Source of the DNA: JANELJ01 sp024511395
GTDB taxonomy: Bacteria > Pseudomonadota > Gammaproteobacteria > GRL18
Direction of reading: 5' to 3'
NCBI GenBank assembly: GCA_963681975.1
Contig: OY820613.1
Coordinates: 2,852,001 to 2,916,000, forward strand
Length of the DNA: 64,000 bases
Part shown: one piece after another, positions 8,500 through 17,489 of the stretch
How positions within the stretch are numbered: position 1 is the stretch's first letter
Layout: the number at the start of each line of letters is the position of its first letter
The notes under the pieces: generated by a model
The model's input: the letters and a program-made list of their open reading frames with translations, nothing else
Database searches by the model: none
Told to the model about the DNA's origin: nothing
Made by a program: the position numbers and the translations under genes

Positions 8500-10374
8500 T
8501 TATTCCGGCCTCTCAATACCCAGTTTTTTCATTCTTGAGCGCAAAGTGCTTGAAGGTATATCCAGTACTTCTGCGGCACCTTTTTTACCACCAATCACCC
8601 AGTTCAGTTTTTCCAGCACTGAAATAATATAATCCTTTTCATTTTCAGCCTGGGTTTTAAAGCGGGGGCGGGCGGTTTCATTATCATCATCATGTGCCAT
8701 AACCACCTGGCTGCAGGTTACCGGTACCAAGGCATCATCAATATCGATAATATCACTGCGGGCCAGTATGGCAGAACGCTCAATAACATTCTGCAGTTCC
8801 CGAATATTACCCGGCCAGTCATAATCCATCAGCAGTTCCATACTCACTTCAGAAACCCCTTTAAGCGACTTGCCCAGTTTTTTGGACAGGCGTGAGAGAA
8901 ATTTTGCCAGCAGCAGAGGAATATCAGATTTGCGTTCTCTTAAGGGCGGGACAGTTAAGGGAAAAACATTCAGACGGTAAAATAAATCCATGCGGAATTT
9001 ACCTTCATCCACCATCTGTTTCAGATCCCGGTTGGTCGCCGCAATGATACGGACATCCACCTTAATCACTTCACCGCTGCCGACCCGCTGAATTTCCTGT
9101 TCCTGCAGAACCCGCAGTAATTTTACCTGCACATCCTGAGACAGTTCGCCAATTTCATCCAGAAAAATGGTGCCTTTGTCTGCCAGTTCAAAATGACCGG
9201 TACGATCACTGACGGCACTGGTAAATGCCCCTTTAACATGACCGAATAATTCACTTTCCACCAGCGATTCAGGAATGGCGCCGCAGTTGACTTTAATCAG
9301 AGGTCGGTCTTTGCACGGACTGAACTGGTGAATGGCTCTCGCCATGGATTCCTTACCGGTACCCGATTCACCATTAATCAGAACGGTGGTATCGGTCATG
9401 GCCACCTGGCGGGCTTCTTCCATGGTCTTTTTCAGGGCGACACTCTGGCCAATGATTTCACCATAATCCTGTTCAGTGCGAATTTCTTCCTGCAGATAGA
9501 CATTTTCGGCCTGCAGTTTTTCCTTTAGCTCCTTAACAGTAGACAAGGCCTGATTTAGAGCCTGTTCCCGCGCTTTACGCTCAGAAATATCCTTGAACAC
9601 TACACAGGCACTGCTGATATCTACAGTTCCGTTAATGGCGGTTACCGTATATTCCACCGGCAGCGCCTGTCCGTCCCGGCTCCAGAAAATATCACTGTCA
9701 CTATGCCTGACCTGGTGATCCTGAAGCGTCTGCAATACCGGGTTTTTGTCCCGGGGATAACGCTGTTCCTGCGTATCGGTATGCATTAACAGCTCATGAA
9801 AATCCTTTCCCACCATATCGGCTTCTGTCCAGCCGGTTATTTTTTCTCCGGCCGGATTGACAAAGGAGATCCGCCCCTGCTTGTCCACACCCAGCAGACC
9901 TTCGCCCATGGATTCCAGGATAATGGCATTGTCTTCTTCCAGCTGACGGTTTTTCTGTTCAAGGGCCTGTTCCAGCCGGCGGATTTTTATATGGGTTTCA
10001 ACCCGAGCAATGACCTCATCAGCCTGAAAAGGTTTGGCCACATAATCCACCGCACCCACAACAAAACCTTTTACCTTGTCTTCCACATCATCCAGAGCAG
10101 AAAGAAAGATGACCACGATATCAGCCAGAGCCGGATCATTCTTAATTTGACGGCAGACTTCATAACCGTCCATACCGGGCATCATAATATCCAGTAATAC
10201 CAGAGCCGGCTGAATCTTGTGGGCAATATTTAGCGCATCTTCACCGTTTTTGGCCAGTAATAATTTATAACCGCGGCCTTCCAGGGTCTGATAAAGCACC
10301 TGTAGATTGGTTGGATTGTCATCCACCAGTAATAAAGTTTCCTGTTCATGGCTGATCCCTTTATTTGACGGCAT
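8500..10374 (-). CDS. Sigma54-dependent response regulator with PAS domain
   Basis: 624 residues. Receiver at about 12-125 with phosphoacceptor Asp62 (LVLLDIMMPGMDG). PAS at about 150-270 (SMGEGLLGVDKQGRISFVNP). A sigma54-interacting AAA+ domain follows, with Walker A GESGTGKE near 335, Walker B GTIFLDEIGEL and arginine-finger region FRMDLFYRLNVFPL. A Fis-type helix-turn-helix is at the end (GGKKGAAEVLDIPSSTLRSR). The sigma54-contact loop reads GAFTSA rather than GAFTGA. The start overlaps the stop of the upstream kinase by 1 nt (TAATG), so the two are translationally coupled and form a two-component pair. Confidence 0.93.
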   Translation of the reverse strand: MPSNKGISHEQETLLLVDDNPTNLQVLYQTLEGRGYKLLLAKNGEDALNIAHKIQPALVLLDIMMPGMDGYEVCRQIKNDPALADIVVIFLSALDDVEDKVKGFVVGAVDYVAKPFQADEVIARVETHIKIRRLEQALEQKNRQLEEDNAIILESMGEGLLGVDKQGRISFVNPAGEKITGWTEADMVGKDFHELLMHTDTQEQRYPRDKNPVLQTLQDHQVRHSDSDIFWSRDGQALPVEYTVTAINGTVDISSACVVFKDISERKAREQALNQALSTVKELKEKLQAENVYLQEEIRTEQDYGEIIGQSVALKKTMEEARQVAMTDTTVLINGESGTGKESMARAIHQFSPCKDRPLIKVNCGAIPESLVESELFGHVKGAFTSAVSDRTGHFELADKGTIFLDEIGELSQDVQVKLLRVLQEQEIQRVGSGEVIKVDVRIIAATNRDLKQMVDEGKFRMDLFYRLNVFPLTVPPLRERKSDIPLLLAKFLSRLSKKLGKSLKGVSEVSMELLMDYDWPGNIRELQNVIERSAILARSDIIDIDDALVPVTCSQVVMAHDDDNETARPRFKTQAENEKDYIISVLEKLNWVIGGKKGAAEVLDIPSSTLRSRMKKLGIERPE

Positions 10375-13300
10375 TACTGGTCTGTTTCCTTAAGTTCGGC
10401 AATGATGGCTTCTGTGATGTGCGCGATACCGGTAAAATCAAAATCCCTGATCTTTCCGGATAACTGTTGTTTTAAATGAGCCGGTATTTCCACCACATGC
10501 TGCAGGCTATTATACACGCTCTGTATCTGCCTGATGTCACCGACTTCACTGGATTCCAGCATCTGCTCTAACAGGGCGAATAAATCCTTTTGCTCTATAT
10601 GCTGTTCAATAGCAACATCACTATTGCCTGTGGTCTGCTCTGATGAGCCCTTCCTAGTCTCCCAGATAAATTTTAATCCGGTATGCTGTTCTATTTTGCG
10701 AAAAACCTGAGCAATTTTAAAGGGTTTGGCAATAAAGTCATCCATCTGAGCATCCTGCAGGGCTTCTGAGGCATCAGGAAAAACACTGGCAGTCACGGCA
10801 ATTATGACCACATCCCAGGGCTGTGCCTGCTGGCTGATCTGTTCCCGTATTGTCCAGGTGGCTGTAATGCCGTCCATTTCCGGCATTCTGATATCCATCA
10901 GCACCAGGGCAATGCGGTGTTTCAGGGTCAGTTCTACGGCCTGCTGACCATTAACGGCAATCATAACCTTAAAACCGGCAGCCTGCAGAATCCGCTTAAG
11001 GATATCCCGGTTGGTTTCCCTGTCATCTACAATTAAAGCGTTTATTTGCACGTTATCCGGTAAATGAGGAATGCTTGTATCATCATCATTTTCCAGCGCC
11101 GGCACCGTCAGTTCAGCATCACTGACCTCTATCAGAGGCAAGGAGAATGCAAAGGCGCTGCCCTTGCCGTATTCACCGTGCAAACTAATACTGGTTCCCC
11201 CCATTTCCCTGACCAGACGCTGACTAATGGCCAGTCCCAGACCGGTACCCCCAGCATCAATACCCTCTTTAGCCTGTTGAAAGGCATCAAAAATACTTTG
11301 CTGTTTATCATTGGGGATGCCGATACCAGTATCCTCTACCACAAAATGAATACGCCGTTCCAGGCTATTATCAGACTGAAAATCCATCTGTTCAAACACC
11401 TTCAGTGTTATGCTGCCTTTATGGGTAAATTTAACGGCATTACCCAGCAGGTTGATTAATACCTGTCTTAATTTTGTAGCATCAGTTTTAATCCCTCTGG
11501 GCAGGCTGTCCTGCAGATCCAGCACTAGTTCCAGCCCTTTAGCAGCCACCCGGGGTGAGACCATGTCATACCCCCCCTTAATCAGTTCCCGTAAATCCAC
11601 CGGGCTGATATTAAACTCCATTTTTCCAGACTCAATCTTAGACAGATCAAGTACATCATTAATGAGGGTCAGCAGGTGATGACCACAGCTTTTAATGGCA
11701 TCCAGACTTTCCATCTGCTCTGCTGTAACCTGCCGATCATTCTGCAGGATCTGGGCATAACCCAACACCCCATTTAAGGGGGTTCTTAATTCATGGGACA
11801 TATTGGACAGAAATTCACTTTTTGTTTTACTGGCTTCTTCCGCGGCTTCCTTGGCATCAATAATAGCCTGTTCAGTCAGCTTTCTTTCGGTCAGATCCTG
11901 CAAAATAGCAATAAACACCGGCTCATCATTCATCACCGCTGCGGTCAGAATAATTTCTGCCGGAAACGGTTCACCATTCAGGCGTTCAAAAACCAGCTCA
12001 TATTGCTGATAACCGCTCCGGCCTGCCTGCTCCATCAACTCATTGATAATATCATAAGCAGCCCGGCCATCGGGCTGAATCGGCTGTGCCAGAGAATACA
12101 GATGTGAACCCAGTACTTCATTTTTATCTCTGATTCCGAACAGAGCCAGAAATGCATGATTACAATCCAGGATGCCCTCATCGGAACACAGTAAATTAGC
12201 CTGGGATGAACTTTCAAACAGCACCCGAAACTTTTCTTCTTCCCGTTTCCGCTCAGTAATATCATGAGCCATGCCTTCTAGGGCAATAATACGGCCTTTT
12301 TCATCCTTAACCGGTACTTCAATGACTTCAAAACGCAGTGCTTCGCCGCTGCGGTTGCGGATCTCCATTTCAAAGGCTTCCTGCTGCTCTCCCTTGAAAG
12401 TCCGTTCAATCAATTCTTCTGCCTGTTTATTAAGCGGGTTATCCGTTATATATTCTCTGAAAAAGTTCTGAAATTCATCCGGTGTATAACCCAGAATTTT
12501 TTCTACTGATGGACTGATATAAGATATCTGACCACTTTTATCATGGGTAAAATAGAAATAACGGCCTTTAAGCCCCTGTACCATGCGACTGAAACCTTCT
12601 GAACGGGCCTTACGGATATCCTGTTCCCGTTTATTCAGCCGAGCCGCCATATCGGTAAAACTTTCTGCCAGCAGACCAATTTCATCATTGCTGTTGACTT
12701 CCACCACGGCATCCAGATTACCTTCGGCAACGGATTTTACACCGGCGGTTAAACGCGCCAGAGGCTGGGTGATCTTGCCAATCACCAACCAGACCGTCAC
12801 CAGTATCAGCAATAAAGATACCAGCAGAACCACAGCGATACTTATCCCCTCATGGCGAACCCTGGCCAGTACTACATCCTCCGGAACCCGGACCGCGATA
12901 CTCCACTGGGTACTGGCAATAGGATAATAGGCGACCCATTGGCGAGTGTCCGTATCCCAGCCATTGAGCTTCATCACACCGCGCTGACCAGAAGTCATTT
13001 TATCCGCCAGCTCCTTAATTAAGGGACGATGATATTTTTCTGCATCCTTATAGATGGAATTGGTCATAATCTGTGAAGGGTCGGGATGGTAAATATAATC
13101 CCCTTTGTGGGTAATAATAATATCCATCTCCGTATCCACCCGCTGATCCACATTCTGTTCCAGGATCTCCAGCTGAACATCCACTGTTGCAACCCCCCTG
13201 AACTTACGTTGATAAAAAAACGGAACAGCATAGGTGGCCATAATAATATTACCTACACCCTTATCGAAATAAGGATCAGTCCAGATGGGATGCCGAGACA

Positions 13301-13751
13301 ATTTTGCCTGATCCCACCACTGCCAGTGCCCGGAGGTATAATCGGTAACATCTGCAATATCCAGGGTCTGAATTCTACGTCCCATACGATAAGCATAAGG
13401 AGCAAACAATTCATTGTCATATTCCGGATCACGTTCAAAGGCAATGGCACTGCCATAAACAATCCGGTTATGTCGTAGATTGGATTTGACCTGGGCAAAC
13501 AGCTGATGATCGGGGATATTGGGATTCTGCTCAATAATGGCAGCCGTAGAACGGGCTATCTGTGCCGACTCGCGTAAATAGCCGGAAAACACCCCGGCAT
13601 ATTGCTGAGTGACACGGCGCATCACTTCTTCCACATCCTGAATAGAATGCAGATGGATCTGATAGACTCCAAAACCAAAGATCAGCAAATAGATCACGGC
13701 AATGGGTAAAACCGTCAGTAATATTATTTTAAAACGGATAGATGAACGCAA
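10374..13751 (-). CDS. Hybrid sensor histidine kinase (dCache-HAMP-PAS-PAS-HisKA-HATPase-REC)
   Basis: 1,125 residues. An N-terminal helix (about 8-30) and a second at about 305-330 enclose a periplasmic double-Cache sensor. HAMP follows, then two PAS domains (YFYFTHDKSGQISYISPSVE; FRVLFESSSQANLLCSDEG). HisKA has the phospho-accepting His near residue 654 (FLSNMSHELRTPLNG). The ATPase domain shows NLLGNAVKFT, VEDTGIGIP and GTGLGLAIS. A receiver near 905-1035 has Asp about 952 (LVLMDIRMPEMDG). The last 70 residues form a helical tail. It would sense an extracellular small ligand and phosphorylate its own receiver and probably the adjacent regulator, though the true partner is inferred. Complete, with no lesions. 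Confidence 0.93.
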   Translation of the reverse strand: MRSSIRFKIILLTVLPIAVIYLLIFGFGVYQIHLHSIQDVEEVMRRVTQQYAGVFSGYLRESAQIARSTAAIIEQNPNIPDHQLFAQVKSNLRHNRIVYGSAIAFERDPEYDNELFAPYAYRMGRRIQTLDIADVTDYTSGHWQWWDQAKLSRHPIWTDPYFDKGVGNIIMATYAVPFFYQRKFRGVATVDVQLEILEQNVDQRVDTEMDIIITHKGDYIYHPDPSQIMTNSIYKDAEKYHRPLIKELADKMTSGQRGVMKLNGWDTDTRQWVAYYPIASTQWSIAVRVPEDVVLARVRHEGISIAVVLLVSLLLILVTVWLVIGKITQPLARLTAGVKSVAEGNLDAVVEVNSNDEIGLLAESFTDMAARLNKREQDIRKARSEGFSRMVQGLKGRYFYFTHDKSGQISYISPSVEKILGYTPDEFQNFFREYITDNPLNKQAEELIERTFKGEQQEAFEMEIRNRSGEALRFEVIEVPVKDEKGRIIALEGMAHDITERKREEEKFRVLFESSSQANLLCSDEGILDCNHAFLALFGIRDKNEVLGSHLYSLAQPIQPDGRAAYDIINELMEQAGRSGYQQYELVFERLNGEPFPAEIILTAAVMNDEPVFIAILQDLTERKLTEQAIIDAKEAAEEASKTKSEFLSNMSHELRTPLNGVLGYAQILQNDRQVTAEQMESLDAIKSCGHHLLTLINDVLDLSKIESGKMEFNISPVDLRELIKGGYDMVSPRVAAKGLELVLDLQDSLPRGIKTDATKLRQVLINLLGNAVKFTHKGSITLKVFEQMDFQSDNSLERRIHFVVEDTGIGIPNDKQQSIFDAFQQAKEGIDAGGTGLGLAISQRLVREMGGTSISLHGEYGKGSAFAFSLPLIEVSDAELTVPALENDDDTSIPHLPDNVQINALIVDDRETNRDILKRILQAAGFKVMIAVNGQQAVELTLKHRIALVLMDIRMPEMDGITATWTIREQISQQAQPWDVVIIAVTASVFPDASEALQDAQMDDFIAKPFKIAQVFRKIEQHTGLKFIWETRKGSSEQTTGNSDVAIEQHIEQKDLFALLEQMLESSEVGDIRQIQSVYNSLQHVVEIPAHLKQQLSGKIRDFDFTGIAHITEAIIAELKETDQ

Positions 13752-13888
13752 TGGTTTTTCCGACAGTGTAAATTAAACAGTGTATCCACAGCAGTATACA
13801 AAACCCCATTACATACGACAAATGTATGTTATTATAACCGCTCAACTAATCAGCTCTGAACGAACACAGACTAATATAGACTAACCGC

Positions 13889-14131
13889 ATGAAAACCCTT
13901 AACGATTATTCTCTGACCGAATTAAAACTTATCTATAATATTCTGCATGCCAATGTCCAGAATCATTTTGAACTTATGGACTCAGAACTTATGTCCGATT
14001 TACAGAAACATTTACAGACTATGGCCACACAGGAAGGAATTGATGTCACTCATCATGCACAATGGAAAGCCTGGCTGGATGACCAGCCCCTGTTTCCTGT
14101 TGATGAAGCTCCAGGGGATATTGGCGCTTAG
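13889..14131 (+). CDS. Small conserved hypothetical protein
   Basis: 80 residues, acidic and soluble, without signal peptide (KTLNDYSLTELKLIYNILHA at the N-terminus, QWKAWLDDQPLFPVDEAPGD at the C-terminus). It resembles a short gammaproteobacterial protein of unknown function. It is divergent from the hybrid kinase with 137 bp between starts. No strong ribosome binding site is visible before the ATG. Confidence 0.65.
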   Translation: MKTLNDYSLTELKLIYNILHANVQNHFELMDSELMSDLQKHLQTMATQEGIDVTHHAQWKAWLDDQPLFPVDEAPGDIGA

Positions 14132-14294
14132 GGCTGGTGTTATTTATTTTAGTGTCAAAATATACCCTAGAATACTTCGTTGCATAATACTATATTCCGT
14201 AGTATTGTGAATATCAATAACATCCTCCTCCTCAGTACTAACAGGGCGAGAGCATACTTTTAAAGATTCTCATTTAGACGCAAATACCGTATCC

Positions 14295-14392
14295 ATTAAC
14301 CGTACTCCTTGCTGAAGACGCCGTGAATCCATCCATGGAGGCTTTTCGGCAGCGTCCCTGCTGCCGAAACTTCATCAAGAAGCACGGTCAAT
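14295..14392. repeat. Structured palindromic repeat, copy 1
   Basis: An outer imperfect stem (ATTAACCGTACTCCTTGCTG pairing with the inverted end at 14373-14392) encloses a small hairpin around TCCATGGA and an inner stem TTTCGGCAGC/GCTGCCGAAA. The core at 14307-14379 recurs at 19226-19298 with compensating base changes. The rest of the 14132-14433 gap holds no gene that I can see. Confidence 0.7.
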
Positions 14393-14433
14393 AGATACTC
14401 AGAAGGTATAAATTTCATTTTGAATATATTTTA

Positions 14434-15931
14434 GTCTGCCCTGAATAAAACATAGTGCATTGATTTATAAAGAAATATTTCTTGATTATGGGTGTTAAAT
14501 TTGCAGGTTTTTGGTAAAATAAGCCTTATTACCTTGCAAATTTCCAGACCAGAATGAAGCCAAAGAAACAGCCAAAAATACCTCAGGAAGACCTGTTCAG
14601 GATGCGCCTTGAAAACATGCTGGACATAAACCATGAGTTGATTAAGTTATCAAAACACATAGATTGGGAAAGTCCTGATAAAGAATGGGGCGCTCTGTTT
14701 GTATCCACTAAAGGTGCTCCTGCCATACGCACTCGATTGATTGCAGGATTGCATTACCTGAAACACCTGCATGATTTATCGGATGAACAGGTAGTAAAAG
14801 GCTGGACAGAAAATCCGTACTGGCAGTATTTCTGTGGTGAAGAATACTTTCAGCATAAAATGCCTATACACCCTGTGACCATGACCAAATGGCGTAACCG
14901 GCCGGGTAAATCAGGCAGTGAAAAATTACTGATTGAAACCATTAAAGCCGGACTAAAGAGTAAAACTATCAAGCCCGGCAGTTTAAAGAAAGTCACGGTA
15001 GATACTACCGTACAGGAAAAGAACATCGCTTTTCCAACCGATTCAAAGCTCCTGAACAAAGCCAGAGAAAACCTGGTTAAACTGTCCAAAGAGCACGGTA
15101 TTAAACTGCGTCAGAACTATAATCGGGTTGGGCCGCAATATGTACTAATGGCCAGTCGTTATGCTCATGCAAAACAGTTTAAACGCATGAAGAAAATGAA
15201 TAATAAACTGAAATCCCGTTTAGGTCGTGTTAAACGGGATATTGAACGACAACTGCCCAACTATTCTGTTGATATTCAGTCTCTGTTTGAAGTAGCTCTA
15301 AAACAGGCTCAGAAACTGATTGAGCAGGAGCAGCACAGTAAAAACAAGCTTTACAGTTTACATGCACCGGAAGTCGAGTGTATCAGTAAAGGCAAAGCTC
15401 ATAAGCCTTATGAATTTGGAGTTAAAACCAGTATCGCGGTAACTAACAAGGAAGGCTTTGTTATTGGTGCTCAAAGTTGTCCGGGCAATCCTTATGATGG
15501 ACATACCTTGCTGCCACAACTGGAACAGATAAAACAGTTTACAGCCGTACAACCGGAACACTGCTTTGTTGACCGGGGTTATCGTGGACATGAAGTAAAA
15601 GACACTAAAGTTTTTATCTCAGGTCAGAAGCGAGGCGTTACCCGAAGTATTAAAAAGGCATTAAAACGGCGCAGTGCGATTGAGCCTGAAATTGGTCATA
15701 TGAAAAACGATGGCCGTTTAGACCGCTGCTACCTCAAAGGTGCAGTCGGTGATGCCATTAATGTGGTTATGGTAGCCGCTGGACATAACTTAAGAAAGAT
15801 CCTCAATAAGCTCCGGCTTTTGTGGCTCAAAATTATTTCCGGTTTGATGGGGTCTTTTATCAAACCGGGGCAATCAGCTGCTTTAAACCTGGCTTGATGT
15901 CAGGCTTAAAACGGTATTATTCAGGTTGAAC
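14434..15931 (+). mobile_element. IS5-like element, copy C (full length)
   Basis: 1,498 bp from GTCTGCCCTGAATAA to TTATTCAGGTTGAAC. Left flank ATTTTA and right flank TATTTA are not a direct duplication, and the element abuts the 3' end of an IS256 transposase gene, so one side has probably been rearranged. Nearly identical to copy L. Confidence 0.92.
14554..15897 (+). CDS. IS5-like DDE transposase, copy C
   Basis: 447 residues, intact; the reference for the family here. A DUF772-like N-terminal helical domain (about 15-130: IRTRLIAGLHYLKHLHDLSD) precedes a DDE core with Asp150 (KKVTVDTTVQ), Asp340 (CFVDRGYRGHE) and Glu377 in an R-x3-E-x6-K signature (RRSAIEPEIGHMK). A basic insert (about 200-230, FKRMKKMNNKLKSRLGRVKR) lies between the first two. 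These features place it in the IS5 branch of the IS4/IS5 superfamily; the 6-bp target duplication of the element is unusual for IS5, so the exact group is open. Confidence 0.92.
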   Translation: MKPKKQPKIPQEDLFRMRLENMLDINHELIKLSKHIDWESPDKEWGALFVSTKGAPAIRTRLIAGLHYLKHLHDLSDEQVVKGWTENPYWQYFCGEEYFQHKMPIHPVTMTKWRNRPGKSGSEKLLIETIKAGLKSKTIKPGSLKKVTVDTTVQEKNIAFPTDSKLLNKARENLVKLSKEHGIKLRQNYNRVGPQYVLMASRYAHAKQFKRMKKMNNKLKSRLGRVKRDIERQLPNYSVDIQSLFEVALKQAQKLIEQEQHSKNKLYSLHAPEVECISKGKAHKPYEFGVKTSIAVTNKEGFVIGAQSCPGNPYDGHTLLPQLEQIKQFTAVQPEHCFVDRGYRGHEVKDTKVFISGQKRGVTRSIKKALKRRSAIEPEIGHMKNDGRLDRCYLKGAVGDAINVVMVAAGHNLRKILNKLRLLWLKIISGLMGSFIKPGQSAALNLA

Positions 15932-17184
15932 TATTTAAATATAAGGAGCCAATTGCTCCTCAAACTCGATTATAAATCGATTCATAGCAGCTTTCCAATT
16001 TCTGATGGGCATTGTCCATTTTTTGGAAGCCGACTGGATAGCCAGATAAATCACCTTCATAGCAGAATCATCGTTAGGAAACAGTCGCCGGTTCTTAATA
16101 GCCTTGCGAATAACACTGTTCACTGACTCAATGGCATTGGTGGTATAAATAACCCGCCGGATATCCTCAGGATAATCAAACAGCGTGATAAGGTTGGGCC
16201 AGTGCGCCTTCCATGACCGGCTGATTTGCGGGTATTTATCATCCCACTTCTGAGCAAATCGCTCTAATTCCAGTGCCGCTTCCTGCTCAGTTGCAGACTG
16301 GTAGATTTGCTTTAAATCCGCTGTAACTGCTTTGTAGTCCTTCCAGGGTACAAACTTCAGTGAATTTCTGACCATATGCACAATACACAGCTGAACTCTG
16401 GCCTGAGGGCAGGCAGTATTAATTGCTTCAGGAAAACCGCTTAAGCCATCCACACAGGCGATTAAGATGTGCTGTAAGCCTCTGTTCTGTAATTCAGTCA
16501 ATACAGAGAGCCAGAACTTAGCCCCTTCATTTTCTGATAGCCACATACCCGGCAGTTCTTTTTTACCCTCCAGGTTAATCCCCGGAGCCAGATAAACAGC
16601 TTTATTGATAACCCGTTTATCCTGGCGGATTTTAACCACAATGCAGTCCAGATAGACAATGGGGTAAACAGGCTCCAGTGGGCGTGACTGCCATTCCACT
16701 ACCCGTTCCATGATGCTATTGGTCACCTGAGAGACCAGGGCGGGTGAAATATCCACCCCATACATTTCCTCAAAGGTATCCACAATATCACGAGTGCTCA
16801 TGCCTTTGGCATACAGAGCCATAATCTGGTCATCCATGCCGGTGATACGGGTCTGGCGCTTTTTGACCAGCTGAGGTTCAAATTTGGACTGTCTGTCTCT
16901 GGGGGTATTCAGTTCAAACTGACCGTGCTCACCTTTTAACTGTTTTCGGTTGTAGCCATTGCGGCTATTGCCCTCTTCCTTATCCAGAAAATAATCCATT
17001 TCGGCATTCAGAGCGGCTTCAACGGTCATTTTAGTCAGTTGAGCACTGAGGTCGCTTAAATCCTGAGGGGTTTTTAAATCTTTAGCCAGTTCGTTGGCCA
17101 GGGCCTGTAACCTGTCTTTGTTCATTGTCTTACTCATCGCTGTATTCCTTGTTATAGGGTAACAAAAGATGGTTCAGACCGGCA
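15932..17184 (-). mobile_element. IS256-family element (downstream end lost)
   Basis: Contains one intact Mutator-type transposase. The upstream end is somewhere near 17165-17184 (GGTTCAGACC). The end downstream of the transposase is cut 3 bp after the stop codon by IS5-like copy C, so the element cannot move by itself. The exact upstream boundary is uncertain. Confidence 0.7.
15935..17137 (-). CDS. IS256-family (Mutator) transposase
   Basis: 400 residues. Family features: N-terminal MTVEAALNAEMDYFLDKEEG and RNGYNRK, the DDE core with Asp in YPIVYLDCIVVKIR and in LIACVDGLSGFPEAI, the CxxH signature in VQLCIVHMVRNS, and the terminal Glu in YTTNAIESVNSVIRK. The frame is complete. The terminal inverted repeat on the 3' side is missing, so it could act only in trans. 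Confidence 0.93.
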   Translation of the reverse strand: MSKTMNKDRLQALANELAKDLKTPQDLSDLSAQLTKMTVEAALNAEMDYFLDKEEGNSRNGYNRKQLKGEHGQFELNTPRDRQSKFEPQLVKKRQTRITGMDDQIMALYAKGMSTRDIVDTFEEMYGVDISPALVSQVTNSIMERVVEWQSRPLEPVYPIVYLDCIVVKIRQDKRVINKAVYLAPGINLEGKKELPGMWLSENEGAKFWLSVLTELQNRGLQHILIACVDGLSGFPEAINTACPQARVQLCIVHMVRNSLKFVPWKDYKAVTADLKQIYQSATEQEAALELERFAQKWDDKYPQISRSWKAHWPNLITLFDYPEDIRRVIYTTNAIESVNSVIRKAIKNRRLFPNDDSAMKVIYLAIQSASKKWTMPIRNWKAAMNRFIIEFEEQLAPYI

Positions 17185-17458
17185 GGGGGTTAATAATGTC
17201 GACTTCAGTCGAAGAGAAATTCCGCCTCCATGGTGAGCAAATACCTGGAAAAGGCAGGGTGTCAAGGAGGAGTCCTGAAAGGAAGCTCCTTGATAGCCTG
17301 ACTTTGGAAGATAGGCTGTTCACTATGGAGGTGGTATTTCAGGTTTGTTCATTTAACCTCTGCTGACTTAAACCACCGCAATGAGCGTTTACACAGTTAT
17401 TTTTACACCCTCAATATTAAATGTAGTAATTTATATCAGGTCTGAACTACCACACATT
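17185..17458. other. Non-coding stretch between IS256 and adk terminator
   Basis: No convincing gene. A 65-codon frame from 17169 runs out of the IS256 end and has no recognisable content. GGTTCAGACC at about 17171 and GGTCTGAAC at about 17440 are inverted relative to one another and may mark two related IS ends. Confidence 0.4.
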
Positions 17459-17486
17459 AAAAAAGGGGCTTACGCCCCTTTTTTAA
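17459..17486 (-). terminator. Rho-independent terminator of adk
   Basis: AAAAAAGGGGC, loop TTAC, GCCCCTTTTTT: an 11-bp stem with a T-run on both strands, 4-30 bp beyond the adk stop. Could work in both directions. Confidence 0.9.
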
Positions 17487-17489
17487 TAC

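Noticed and set aside
8692..13478. Many plus-strand frames of 65-133 codons opposite the response regulator and hybrid kinase
   Set aside because: Both minus-strand genes show full domain series; the opposite frames have no family features and no ribosome binding sites.
14295..14392. Could the repeated palindrome be part of a CRISPR array?
   Set aside because: Only two copies about 5 kb apart, no spacers, no cas genes; no CRISPR array is seen anywhere in the window.
17169..17366. 65-codon frame starting at the IS256 end
   Set aside because: Starts in the IS terminus and has no recognisable motif; treated as non-coding.
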